From assembly GCA_043228905.1 (NCBI GenBank), contig JBHGNT010000010.1:20398001-20462000 (forward strand): a DNA stretch of 64,000 bases, written 5' to 3'. The notes under the pieces were generated by a model. It made no database searches, had not been told where the DNA came from, and worked only from the letters and a program-made list of their open reading frames with translations. The position numbers were made by a program, and so were the translations under genes. The stretch comes from Azolla caroliniana. Lineage: Eukaryota > Polypodiophyta. Shown piece after piece: positions 12,886 through 23,939 of this stretch (the first letter of the stretch is position 1; every line of letters begins with the position of its first letter).

Positions 12886-14011
12886 TCAATCCTCTTGGAG
12901 GCCACCAAGGATGACAGAGGCAACAAAGAGGCCAATGCCTGAGATGCCAAAGGCTGCAGCAGCAACATTTTGTGCAATCACCAGAGGCACAGAGTCATCA
13001 GGGACAGCCACGATCGTCACGATGGCGGCCACAAAAAGTGGCAATGACAATGACGCGAGCACGGGTGGCGATGACGTGGCGAAATTCTCGGCTAGGCTCA
13101 ATAGCCCTAACTCCTCTGCTTTCGATAGAAGACCCAACTTTTCGATCGATGAGAGAGTGAGGCCAGCACTCTCCGCTTTAGAGAGGAGACCAGATTTTTC
13201 TACTTGGCTTAGTAGCTTCTTTTTCTCAAGCTTTTGGACAATGTTTACAGGTGCGGATTCAGTGTTCTCGGCAAATATTCCTGCCCCAAACCATTGCTTG
13301 TTCCAATTATCGTCATATGCATTCACCTATGGGAATAATGGATACTCACATCAGGAAAAAGCAATGCTTCAATTGAAGTCTTCATGAAAGCAAATTAGAA
13401 AGTCCTATGTTTTAACATTCTGTAAATTTATTTTCAATTCTATTACGTCTTAGCATTTGGAATGAATCCTATTACCAAATCCCAAAAAGTCCTCAATGAA
13501 GGGGCTCCGTTTTCTAGTAAACCCTAATCTACCTGAAACCCCCCCATCCAAAACCCAAGCTGTAAAACATGGATCTTTTAACCCAGACATGTACAGCCCT
13601 AATCTCAGAAACCGTGATACAAACTCTATTCTATAAAAATCATAATTCGTGAAACCCTAGTCACTAAAATCCCAACTCTAAACTGCGGATTTTGAAATCT
13701 GTAAAACATAATCTTTAAAACTCCAATCAATAGATCCTAGTCTCCAAAACCTTAAATTACAGAACCATAATTTATAAAACCTTTACAAATACGTGAAGCC
13801 CTGATCTATAAAAACCCTAATATGCATTTCCCTGATATATGGGGGAGGGGGAATATTTTACCTTGTTCTTTGGCGCCATGGCCATGACCTTGAGTCGACG
13901 AGGAGAAGGAGACGGCGATGACAGGGGGGTAACGGTCATTAATGAGGGAGGGAGAGAGATTCCATTGAAGGAAGAAGCCTCGATGGAGGAGAGAGAAGAG
14001 GGGGCCTGCAT
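12886..14011 (-). CDS. DUF1118 thylakoid membrane protein, RIQ1/RIQ2 type
   Basis: Two exons on the minus strand, 14011-13862 and 13326-12886, joined in phase 0 to give 196 residues. RIQ1 and RIQ2 are grana thylakoid proteins that affect LHCII organisation and the induction of non-photochemical quenching. Visible: a Ser-rich N-terminus compatible with a transit peptide, the repeated amphipathic motif KLEKKKLLSQVEKSGLLSKA then IEKLGLLSKAEELGLLSLAE (the DUF1118 hallmark), and two hydrophobic helices near residues 138-158 and 165-190 separated by VPDDSVP. The length is close to what I recall for Arabidopsis At1g74730 (RIQ2). I chose MQAPSS as the start because the frame upstream is a GA-repeat-encoded RERE stretch. 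Which of the two paralogue groups it belongs to is uncertain. Confidence 0.87.
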
Positions 14012-14025
14012 TGCTAGTCTCTTTT

Positions 14026-14028
<3 letters not shown>

Positions 14029-14061
<33 letters not shown>
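14029..14061. repeat. (TC)n microsatellite in the 5' leader of the RIQ-type gene
   Basis: About 16 TC units directly upstream (minus-strand sense) of the ATG at 14011, so the mRNA leader carries a GA tract. GA/CT tracts near starts recur in this window at 38901, 46201 and 47461. Confidence 0.9.
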
Positions 14062-14067
<6 letters not shown>

Positions 14068-14205
14068 CTTTTGTTCCTTCTTTTCTCTGCACAGGCAGAG
14101 AGGGAGATTGGGCTATGGCGATTGCAGAGAGATGGGTGTTATCGTAATCAAACGAAAGAGGAGCAGGCGGAGGAACTGTGGCCACAAACGGATGAGTGCG
14201 TGTCA

Positions 14206-14554
14206 GTCGCTCACAACACAAGAAAGAAAGGAATCACAAAAAGGGTTTGGCTCGGTTCAGACTTGAACTTCCTTAACCGGTTTGAGCTCAGCCCGGTTCG
14301 GCTTGAACCTCGTCAAACCGGTTTGGTAAGCCAGTTATGCTGAAACCGAACTGTTGCCGATTCCTAGGCCCTGGGTTGCGGTCGCTCACAACACAAGAAA
14401 GAAAGGAATCACAAAAAGGGGGTTGCCTCGGTTCAGACATGAACTTCCTTAACCGTTTCGAGCTCAGCCGGGTTCAGCTTGAGCCTCGTCAAACGGTTTG
14501 GTAAACTAGTTATGCTAAAAACCGAACCGTTGTCGATTCCTAGGGCCGGGGCCG
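14206..14554 (+). repeat. two tandem 175-bp copies with CGGTT-rich ends
   Basis: GTCGCTCACAACACAAGAAA starts at 14206 and again at 14381, and the following 170 bp match with scattered changes. Each copy ends with AACCGAACYGTTGYCGATTC. That resembles the minus-strand end of the MITE-like element at 43477-43858 (its reverse complement reads AACCGAACCGTTGCCGATTG). The copies may therefore be decayed relatives of that element. This link is inference. Confidence 0.75.
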
Positions 14555-15359
14555 TAAGCTTAGTAATAGATGGTGTTTGCCTTTCAAGTTGGAGACTTCT
14601 AGGGTGTCACAAGAGATTACCCATTTCCGAGTTCTCGCCTGAAGTCATAAGTTTGATCTACCTTGAGTACATTGACACATGCCTCCTAACCCACACCTGT
14701 AAAAGAGAAAGCCAAAAGAAGCCTTTTTATTCCTTTCATCCTAAATGCGGAGCCACTCGAGAAAACCAAAACCCAAACTCTATGTTGTTGTATGAGTACT
14801 TTCCTGCGTGAAGGGCATGTGTAGAAGGAAACAAACATTGTTGAATGTCAAAGAAATGTTTGTATGACTTCTATGATCGCAATTGAAGTACCTTGAGGAG
14901 TTAACCTTGCTAGTTAGTTCTCTTGTTGGGAGCAGGAATATGGGGAGAGAAATCAAACATCGGCAAAAGGATTTGAACGCCAAGGCACCTGTACAATCCT
15001 AAGCAACATTTTAGTACATTCGCATTGAAGGAGAAAAATCAACATCAAGATACAAGAACCCTACTAACTAACATTTTTTTTTCTACTTTGGCATGTAGGG
15101 TGGGCGATTGATATAGAAGGAAACTACGACAACTCTATGGGTTTGAACCCTAAATTTGTGCAACACGGAAACTTGAAACACTTGGCCGATAGTGACCTTA
15201 TAATAAATTGGCATGAAGGGTAAACATAGAAAAACGAACCACCGACATACATGTTTGAACACAAAAGTTAATGTGCAATGACCTGAAAGAAGTTACATGC
15301 ATATGTTATTCCTTTTGATATGCGGGGAAGAGTACCAAGACCGATTAAAAATGTAGAAT
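14555..15359. other. no gene recognised
   Basis: Open frames here are short and unconvincing. The segment may be upstream debris of the PPR relic that follows, but I could not read repeat motifs in it. Confidence 0.5.
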
Positions 15360-16035
15360 TGAACCTTGTGCCACTCCCCAACAACTCTAAAGATTGGATT
15401 GAACTTTTCTTTAGCAATTGGGATGACTAAGATCTCTCTCTCAAATCCCTTCTCAATGATTTTCATGTGTGTTTCATGTAGCCTATCTACAACTCCTAAA
15501 CCTCCACGTGCTTTCAGGATGGAAACTAAGGTTGCAACACTTGGAGCTTGATTCTCTTGCTACATTATGTGTAAGCACATTAGTGCATCTTGACTAAATC
15601 CATTATCAACATATCCAGAAAGTAGAACATTCCATAACGCATCATGCCGTGCAGAGAGACCGTTGAAGATAATCCATGCTTCGTGGGTTGCACTAACCAA
15701 GCTGCTTCCAAGAAAATAATATTTTTAATATCCTTTCTGAAGGATTTCAATATGTATTTTTTGTTTTCATTGAGAGCATAAATGCTACTACATGCTTTTA
15801 AGGCAACAACATATATGCCACAGTCCACAAGTATATTTTCTAAATACATATTTTCTATGCAATTGCTTACATGTGAGCTATATCCACAATCTAAGAGTCC
15901 AGTAATTAGTGCATTCCATGAGATGCCATCATGTTTAGACTTATCAAAAACCATACATGCATCTAGAAGATACTCGCATTTGCTATGTACATTTTCTTTT
16001 AGTTTTGAGTATCTTGAGATGATGTTATACATGGT
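15360..16035 (-). pseudogene. decayed PPR (pentatricopeptide repeat) gene
   Basis: Minus-strand frames give clear PPR wording in pieces: SWNALITGLLDCGYSS then EMYLENILV-like text, ALKACSSIYALNENKKYI, and in another frame ARHDALWNVLLSGYVDNGFS then APSVATLVSILKARG. The pieces lie in order, but at least two frameshifts separate them, and no start or long frame unites them. PPR proteins bind organelle RNAs. This copy cannot make one. The SWNALI / LWNVLLSGYV spacing suggests a PLS-class ancestor. Confidence 0.8.
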
Positions 16036-16356
16036 TATTAGTCGGAAGATTCATACTATTATGTTCATGCATTTCTATGTACATTATTTGTTAATTCTAG
16101 TTGCATGTTCATTATGTTACATATTGTCATTAGTCATAAGATTCATGATACTACTACATATATGTTTCTATAGTGGTCAACTTTATTTAGGTTGTAATAA
16201 ACAAGTTTGGATAATATGTTACATTTCAGCTTTTACCAAGAAGGTTGGGCTGACAAGGTGAAGCAAGAAGCTTATTGTTGTTGACATAACAACACTTGAT
16301 TGATCTCATTTGAACACATGTGGGACAATTGTTCAAGAACTCTAGGTGTCCTAGAT

Positions 16357-16368
16357 AGGCATACAATA
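16357..16368 (+). repeat. left target-site duplication of the LINE
   Basis: AGGCATACAATA at 16357-16368 is repeated exactly at 25502-25513. It borders the T-rich left edge (the 3' tail on the minus strand) and the truncated 5' edge of the LINE. Confidence 0.85.
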
Positions 16369-17410
16369 CTATTTATTTATTTATTATTTATTTTTTCCAT
16401 AAAGGTTTCCTTCATTAGTATTAAGAAAAAACGTCGTAAGGCTACAAACTGTACAATTAGACAGTGTTATATACAAAAAGGATAATCAGGGGAAGGGCCA
16501 GGGATGATGATATTTCCAGATAGGTCCTTGAGAGGAGATCATGAATAGAGGCAACTTCCTCCATAATTGCGCTAATTTTTTCCTTTTCTTAAGAACAACC
16601 TCCGAAGGGCCCAACATATTGTCATATTGCCCACGCACTACCGCCAATAAGTTGTCCCATAATTCTAGCAATATATATGAGAGAAGGGGAATTATAGAAT
16701 CACATAGTCTTTTACACCGATACTTCCATAAGGTCCATAATGTAACCGTGGATACTATTTTCCATACATGGGCTGCACTGCACGCATTTGCTTTCGAGGT
16801 TGCTGAAAAGGGGAGACAAATATTAGATGCCTGTTGACAACTGACTGTCTTAGCCTCTAGAGCATCATCTGCCTCATACAATAAGAGACTGGAATGGAGA
16901 ATCCCCCATACCGTTGATCCCCAAGAGAATAGGCAACCTACATTAATTGTTAGGAATAAAGAAAGAACTTTATCCCATACCTGTTGGGCTATTGAACATG
17001 ACCAAAGAGCATGCTTGGTAGTTTACTGCAAGTCACCACAATAACTACATTGTCTAAGAACGGGTGCCATGTTTCCTTTCAAAGATTGACCTACTGGTAG
17101 TGTTGCATGTAGTAAAAGCCATTTGAAGAGAGTGTATTTTGTTGGTCCCCTAAAAGACCAAATCCATTTCCAATAAGCCTTCAAGTGATTGCTTGATACA
17201 CCCCACTTATTCCAGTGCTTTTGAGCCACAAGAGTTGGAATATTATTAGACATGAGTAAGGTTCTTCCAAATTTCACAGTATACTGAAAGAACGGAACTT
17301 TTTGCATTGGATCCATCATGGGACTAATCCAAGACAATCCCCCTGGGTCCCGTATTAGCCTATTAATTGGTTGTCGTGCATATAACCAAAGCATATCCGA
17401 CAAATGGGCT
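16369..17410 (-). mobile_element. LINE (non-LTR retrotransposon), 3' portion
   Basis: Read on the minus strand, this is the distal part of a LINE ORF2. The reverse-transcriptase zinc-binding (zf-RVT) segment is visible as WIWSFRGPTKYTLFKWLLLH, then LRQCSYCGD, then TTKHALWSCSIAQQVWD. In-frame stops (for example just after CSYCGDLQ) show it is dead. The left edge (16369-16398) is T-rich, TTTATTTATTTATTATTTAT on the plus strand, which is the element's A/TAAA-rich 3' tail. The rest of the same LINE lies at 24643-25501, beyond the TIR element that split it. Confidence 0.88.
17407..17410 (+). repeat. GGCT target duplication, left side of the TIR element
   Basis: GGCT at 17407-17410 and again at 24643-24646 flanks the inverted repeats. 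Removing the element and one GGCT restores a continuous LINE frame (QPSIAHLSDMLWLYARQP), which fixes both borders. Confidence 0.85.
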
Positions 17411-17447
17411 AACACCGGGACATTTGAAACAGGTAATATGTCGCATT
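17411..17447 (+). repeat. left terminal inverted repeat
   Basis: 37 bp, identical to the reverse complement of 24606-24642. The match stops sharply after GTCGCATT. Confidence 0.95.
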
Positions 17448-17690
17448 TTAAGAACTATCCGTCAAAAAAAGACACAAAATAGGTCGATTGACAAAAAGGG
17501 GTGCCGCATGCGTAAAGGATTTTCAAAAATGACCCAAAAATATATTGATTTTAAGCATGTCCAAAATTGTAGGTCTTTCAAAAAATGCCTAAATAATAGA
17601 CATGCCAAACTTACAAAAGAATGTACAAAATGACTACCACCTATATTTATACATATTCGTTAACTGACATTTTGATGTACAATTCAATAT

Positions 17691-20444
17691 CTACAGATCA
17701 GGTGTCAAACTATCGCTTTCCAAGTCTATGCCATCATTTTTAGACCCATCCGATGAACTAGAAGAGCTTTGTGAGGTATCATCCTCATCATCACTGGCAA
17801 CCAATGCATTGTCTTCATCCAATTGCAATCCAACATCACCATGGTTATGAGACATGCTTCTTGTTTGTCTTTGTGTAGTGGTTGGAGCCGCATTTGGGAT
17901 CTTCTCTTTTAATATCTTGATTGTGGTTTGTCTTAGATGGCCTGTTTTAGTCAAGGAGAAGTCATACACTAGTATGTCAACATTATCCAATGTAAGAACA
18001 TACGTGCTTGGTAGATTCTTTCTTCTTCGCTTTCTACTTGTGCCTTCAACATCCTTAACCATCTCTAAAGAGTACTTTCCAGAGAATGGATTTGGTGAAG
18101 AGGTGTGATACCAATGAACCACAATGGACTTAACTTGATTGCCTGATTCATCCTTCATTATATCCAAAATTTTAGCAATCCAAAATGGATGGCCCAACTC
18201 ATCATCCCCAGCTAATGTTGCAACTAACATCCCAACTTGTAGTTCATGCAAATTGCCTTGCCATCTTGCCTCTGCAGTACGCGATATTCTTGGTCCCACA
18301 TAAATATCTCTCTGTCGTGGGCGAACTAGATTATTGAGTTCAACATTACCAATTAATTGATGGTTAGCAGGTGAAACTATTGACGGCATACCAATGTTCC
18401 ATGTGAAAGCATTTTGGATTGGCCATACTCCGGCAATGTAGTTGTTTAAAATTGTATGTTGATGGTTAAAGAAGGTATCCCACCATTGAACATCTTGATC
18501 ACCAACATACTTCTTGGTGCGCTCAATATTTCTTTGTTTCTCTTCAAGGCATCGCATCCAATATATCTTTTTCTCATCAATTGAGTTGCTATGAACCATT
18601 TTTTTATGGTCATCATACGGCATTTGTTCTGCACCATGGATTTCTGTATTTGGAAAATAAAGTAAGAACCTACAACCCTCTTGTGGCTCCCATTGTGAAC
18701 TAGATGAGTATTGTTTTGCATACAACATCGTCGTGTTGTGGCTCATATCACTTCGTTTTATGAGGAAGACATGGTTAAAACTTATATTATTCAGAGGTGC
18801 AAGAACCCTACCTTGAGCCCCATCACCATCCATGCAGAAGCGTTTAAAATCATACACTTCATTCAACTGATGTACTTCGGGCTTCGGGGTATAAGCTTCA
18901 CTGATCAACATTGTTAGCGTAGGAAGCGTGAAAGCATCACATCGTGCTAATTTCTTTGAGAACCTACTAAACATTTGATCTATATGATCATGGGTATGAC
19001 CAACTAGTAAGAAGTTAACCTTAATCTTCTTAAATAAACCCTTCTCTACTAGCATGCTTAAGTAACCGAAAACAGTCGAGTTTTTGTTTTCTCTAGCTGT
19101 ATTGTCAAGTTGCACGTATAGAACAGGCGAGAGTATACCTGGCCAAGACTACAACACTCTTTGCATGACTGTAACTGTAAGATTAGGGTTGTTGTGGATA
19201 TTAGGATAAGTTAAGAATACTTGAGGCCTTATTGTCTGACAATATGACAAGCAACCTACTAAATGCATTTGTACAAGGCATTCATCTCCAATATCCTTTG
19301 GCAACCTTTGAAAGTGTGGCAAACAAGTCTTCTTCTGATCCATGCCATCAATAATCATACACATATACCTTTCAGGTGATTGGAGAGCTTTTCGTCGGTG
19401 GTGCATAGCTTTAGAACGTTCCAATGCTTGACTCTCACGGTGTTCTTTCAATAGATTCTTGTAATTCTTTATTTCATCATCTGATTTCCCACCCTTTGCC
19501 ATACTCTTTAAACTTGCACATATTGAACAAACACCCATTCGAACTTTACGCGGTATAACCACATTGTTAAATTGTAACCTCCATAATCGATTGAAATGTC
19601 GATACTGTATGTAAGGTACACCTTGTGACAACATGTCGTCTTTATATTCTTGATACACCTCACGACGAGTGAAATTATCAGACAAGTGCAATCTCCCAGT
19701 AGTGGGCATAATATCACATTGCTTTGAGAAATATATCTCCATCCAATTAATAGAATGACGCCCTATAAGACCCTTACTACCAGAGGAATTCATATCAAAA
19801 GGTATAAACGATCCCTTCACCAATCTTAGTTGTATTCTCTGAAGCCTCATGTTCCCAATGCTATGAGCAATTTTGAAAGCAACTCTACAACACTTAGTCC
19901 TCAATGCAAGGTAATATTCAACGTGCGTTGAACTAGCCCCAGTGGCGTGATCTCTTACAAGCTGCATATGTGAAATAAGAAAAGTATCTTGTTCCTCACC
20001 ATTAAGTGATAGATACTTCTCCCGCATTATTCGTAAGTTTGACTTTCCAAATTTATTAAGACATAGATTCCCACAACATGTCTTGCTCGAATCACAAACA
20101 ATTTGACGATCAGAACATAAAAAGTTATATCTCTTTACACTAACTTGTCGAGGAACTCTTTTGAATGTGAGAGGCTTTGTTACGCAAGCTTCGCCAGATG
20201 TGGTTTCATCCTTGTCAATGCTTGCACAACTTTTGCTATCTTGTATACCACTTTGTCCTGGCCTCTTGAAAGGGTCAATTGAGAAAAGTGAGTTTGAGTT
20301 ATTACCAACATCACAACTAACATTTTCACCTGGACCCTTTGAAACACTTGGGACCTTGTACTCATCGACTGAGAAATATGAGTTACTCGATAAAACATAA
20401 GGGTCCACTGAAAACAAGGATGATCTACTCGAAGCACAAGACAT
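17691..20444 (-). CDS. DUF7869-like putative DDE transposase, one in-frame TAG
   Basis: One minus-strand frame of 918 codons is broken only by a TAG at 19151-19149. The parts on either side (431 and about 485 codons) are in the same frame. The sequence around the stop (VMQRVL, stop, SWPGILSPVLYVQLDN) reads as one domain, so CAG-to-TAG is the simplest history. Features in order: a Ser-rich N-terminus with repeated LFSVDPY/FSIDPF, Cys clusters (TCCGNLC; GVCSICASL) that may bind zinc, then a likely RNase-H-fold core with Asp in MIIDGMDQ (about residue 366), VQLDNTARENKN (about 447) and GHTHDHIDQMFSRFS (about 486/489). The C-terminus (VGMLVATLAGDDELGHPFWI to NVDILVYDF) looks like a chromo/BAH/SH3-like barrel and ends in an acidic tail. 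I recognise the DUF7869 wording. The transposase role is inferred from context. Confidence 0.75.
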
Positions 20445-20811
20445 CTTGAAGCCTAACTTAAATTAACACCTTTCTCTTGTTTAAGTAGAAGTTTAGGAAT
20501 TGAAGATCTAGTCTATGAACATAAACCATATGAAGACATCTTGGGATAAAAGATAAGGTATATTGACATCATATTATTATTTAATTTTGTAAATTTTTTA
20601 TAATAATTTATTGTGTAATATTGTATTTTTTTAAGAGAAAATCTTTTTTTTTAAATAATTATTTTATTTTCCAAAAAAACAATTTAAGTTAACTATATAA
20701 ATAGAGATCTACCACTCATTATCTCTTACACGTTTCAAGAGCTCAGAGCACTCTTTAGAAAAAGTCATCGTTTTCTGTGTTCATCAACACATTGTCAACA
20801 ACTAGTCTAAC
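20445..20811. promoter_or_regulatory. shared divergent promoter region of the TIR element
   Basis: 367 bp separate the two divergent start codons. CTATATAAATAG (TATA at 20694-20704) points toward the methyltransferase and lies about 110 bp before its ATG. The middle is very AT-rich with T runs (about 20579-20690). No equally clear TATA faces the transposase. Confidence 0.6.
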
Positions 20812-23800
20812 ATGAAATCGAGCAAGACAGTTGGCAAGTAAGTCTTCTATTACCCAAATTTAAAAATTCCTAAAGATACCATAAAGATTCTTTTTTATTA
20901 TCTATAAAATTGAGTGACTTTAATTATAATTAGTTTGGTGTATGTATAATTTCTTCGGTTTCTTGAGAGAATGTCCTCTCTAATTCGATGCAGTGCATCG
21001 GATTAGAAAGTACTTCCTCGCTAACTTGATGAACTGCATGGGGGTAGATAGGAAATTAAGACAACACACATAGATACGACATCCTCTGAAATCCGATGCA
21101 ATGCATCGGATTTCAGACGATGTCGTATCATATCCTCCCTAATCCAATGTAGTGCATCGGATTAGGGAGAAGATGATCAGGAAACCTCTGAAATCCGATG
21201 CACTGCATCGGATTAGGGAGAAAATCCTCCCTAATCCGATGAAATGCATCAGATTTCAAAGGATGTCGTATTATATCCTCTGAAATCTGATGCAATGCAT
21301 CGGATTTCAGAGGATGTCGTATCATATCCTCCCAAATCCAATGTAATGCATCGGAGTAGGGAGGAGATGATGAGAAAACCTCTCGTTTTAGAGGATTTCC
21401 TCCCTAATCCGATGCAGTGTGCATCGGATTAGGGAGGAGATGATCAGAAAACCTCTGAAATCCGACGCAGTGCAATGGATTTCAGAGGATGTCCTCTCTA
21501 ATCCGATGCACTGCATCGGATTAGGGAGGAGATGATCAGAAAACCTCCCAAATCCGATGCAATGCATCGGATTTCAGAGGATGTCCTCTCTAATCCGATG
21601 CAGTGCATCGGATTAGGGAGGAGATGATCAGAAAACCTCCCAAATCCGATGCACTGCATCGGATTAGAGAGGACATCCTCTGAAATCCGATGCAGTGCAT
21701 CGGATTAGGGAGGAGATGATCAGAAAACCTCCCAAATCCGATGCAATGCATCGGATTTCAGAGGATGTCCTCTCTAATCCGATGCAGTGCATCGGATTAG
21801 GGAGGAGAGGATAGGAAATCCTCTGAAATCCGATGCACTGCATCGGATTTCAGAGGACGTGCTAGCTTTATTTTAGCTTTATTTTAGGTATATTTAGATG
21901 TATTTTATGTATATTTAGGTGTATTTCGTCGTATTTACGTGTCTGTTACATGTACTTAGGTGTATTTATATGTATTTAGTAGTGTTTAGGTGTGTTTAGG
22001 TCTACTTACGTGTATTTAGGTGTGTTTTATGTTTATTTTACGTGTACTTAGGTGTATTGGAGAGTATTCTGTTTAGGGTTTAGTGTATTTAGGTGTGTTT
22101 TACATGTAGTTAAGGGTATTTAGGTGCACTTACGTGTATTTAGGTGCGTTTTATGTGTATTTTACGTGTACTACGGTGTATTAAAGAGAATTTAGTTGTG
22201 TTTTGGTGTATTCACGTATATTTTACATTTATTTCACGAAAATATTTTGTTTTCTTCCCCAGTGAGCCCCGTCCGAAGGTGCCCTCTTTCAAGTTGAAGT
22301 TCCGGTCTCCGACAAAACATGACTCGGAGAGTTTTTTAAAAGAAAAGTCTCGACGATCATTATTTTCTTTATTCTTTATTCTTGTGCATTTCCTTTGATA
22401 ACTGATTTCACATTTAATATTTTATTTTTAGTCATAAAGTATACATGAAGATACAAGAATTGATGATGAAAAAATTGTGCCTACCAACCTGGGAAGAAGT
22501 CGAACAAGCTTGCCCAATAACATCATCATATAAGGCATTAGAAGAGTTCTTCATTGTATTTAGAGAATGGGTATGTGTATTTTCAATTTGAAAAGATTCA
22601 ATTATCATTTATCAGATATATTCCTTACAGGAAATGAATTTTGCAGAAACCACCTTGATCAAAGAAAGTTGGTGATAGTAATGACGGTATTCCAAGTTCG
22701 TTCATTACGCACTTGGAACGTGCTAAATACGAAAAAAGAATGACAAAGGGAAAGGAGTTGGAAGTGCCGGAGGACTTCGCAACAGTAAAAAGTTTTTTGC
22801 ATAGAGCTGACCCTTTCAAACAATTACATTATAGTGTATTCCAGGGGGATGTGGTGAATATGCTCGACATATTACCAAAAAGGCACTATACATTACTTAT
22901 TGCTGATATACCGTACGGATTCCGGATCACGGGTTCCATGTTCGATGATGTGCCTTTCAAGTACCCCCAGATTGAGAAGATGGTAAAGGACTTCGCAGAG
23001 TTGACCTTAGCACCATTGTGGAGGATAGTCATATTTCATAGCATGGGTCAATCATTGTCAGTCACAACTGCTTTAAAGTCACGATGTCATGCAACAGAGC
23101 ATATGCATTGGTTAGTTATACGTTGTTTTTTGATAATATTCTCTTAGATATGTGGTTTATATATGTTCCATTCAAATTTTAACTCAATTGTTTTGGGTTC
23201 AATAGGATTAAAACAAATATTACACGTAGCCCGGGCGATCGTATGGTTAGTGCAGTTGAGCATCTTAGTGTGGGTTATTATGATGTAATAACGAAGAAGA
23301 AGGCTCGGGCACACGTTAATGAAAGAAACGTTGTAAATTATATAATGTGCCCAGCTGTGACAAAGAAGCTTCGACATGTATCAGGTGAAAAGAGCCTTGT
23401 GAACCCTTATCAAAAACCTCAAAGATTGATCAACCGCTTAATCGAGCTCTTCTCAAACCCAGATGATTGGGTTCTGGATTTGTTCTCTGGCACAGGTATA
23501 TGTAATATAAGTTTAGTCTCGTTAATTTGATTAAGTTATAGACTTTCATTATTATTTTGACTTCTGCACTTCTATTTTACGATCAGGTACTACTACAGCT
23601 TGTGCATTAAAAATGTTCAGAAACTGTGTCGCGTTGGAGAAGGACCCTGAACAAGTTAACTACATCAAAATGAGGATCCAAGGAATCTGGGATTGTCCGG
23701 ATCAAGATCAAGAAGTCGGAGCGAAGCACATCAATGAAACAGAGAGGTTTCAGATGACTTCGAGAGAGCCAATGGAACCTATAGATGAAGACGCAGGGGA

Positions 23801-23939
23801 CCTTGTGGACCTAGAAGATGTAATAGAATTTGAACATATGCATGGTTCAGCGGAGCAAACAATCAATGCTACAGAGGACAATTTAGAAGAGTCCATTCAT
23901 CCAGAAGAGCCCACATTGCCTGACTTGCTTATAGATTGA
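20812..23939 (+). CDS. beta-class amino-DNA-methyltransferase (N4-cytosine/N6-adenine type), one in-frame TGA
   Basis: Proposed exons: 20812-20837, 22263-22346, 22432-22570, 22647-23110, 23206-23495, 23587-23939. Phases agree throughout. Exons 1-3 are the least certain. The catalytic motif IV appears as ADIPYG (Asp about 170). It is followed by a target-recognition-like stretch, then KPQRLINRLIELFS (motif X), then WVLDLFSGTGTTT (motif I, AdoMet binding, about 327-338) and RNCVALEKDPEQV (motif II). This IV-to-X-I order is that of beta-class amino-methyltransferases, common in bacteria and phages. The family's S/N/D-P-P-Y has Ile for the first Pro here. The C-terminal 80 residues are acidic. 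A TGA at 22656-22658 interrupts exon 4 (CCT TGA TCA AAG). CGA-to-TGA would explain it, or the exon starts later at a weak acceptor. It probably methylates DNA, and the target is unknown. Confidence 0.75.
20975..21861. repeat. array of about 17 odd-centred palindromes
   Basis: The core is TCCGATGCANTGCATCGGA (9-bp arms around one central base, A, C or G on this strand). The arms usually extend about 10 bp further as either AAATCC/GGATTTCAGAGGA or TAATCC/GGATTAGGGAGGA, so the best copies are 38-39 bp palindromes. Copies lie near 20990, 21100, 21150, 21200, 21240, 21293, 21342, 21415, 21467, 21510, 21560, 21603, 21650, 21692, 21742, 21785 and 21836. Spacing alternates about 40 and 50 bp, separated by GATGATCAGAAAACCTC or GATGTC. 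The array sits inside intron 1 of the methyltransferase gene. Confidence 0.95.
21862..22245 (+). repeat. degenerate array of 10-12 bp units
   Basis: After the palindromes comes about 380 bp built of drifted units such as GTGTATTTAGGT, GTGTATTTTACG and GTGTACTTAGGT. It lies in the same intron and ends just before the acceptor at 22261-22262. Confidence 0.85.

Noticed and set aside
18446-18721. Second minus-strand gene inside the transposase
   Set aside because: It lies in an alternative frame within the long transposase frame and is a shadow.
20975-21861. CRISPR array
   Set aside because: The repeats are palindromes with repetitive, non-unique spacers, in plant nuclear DNA within an intron of a transposon gene.
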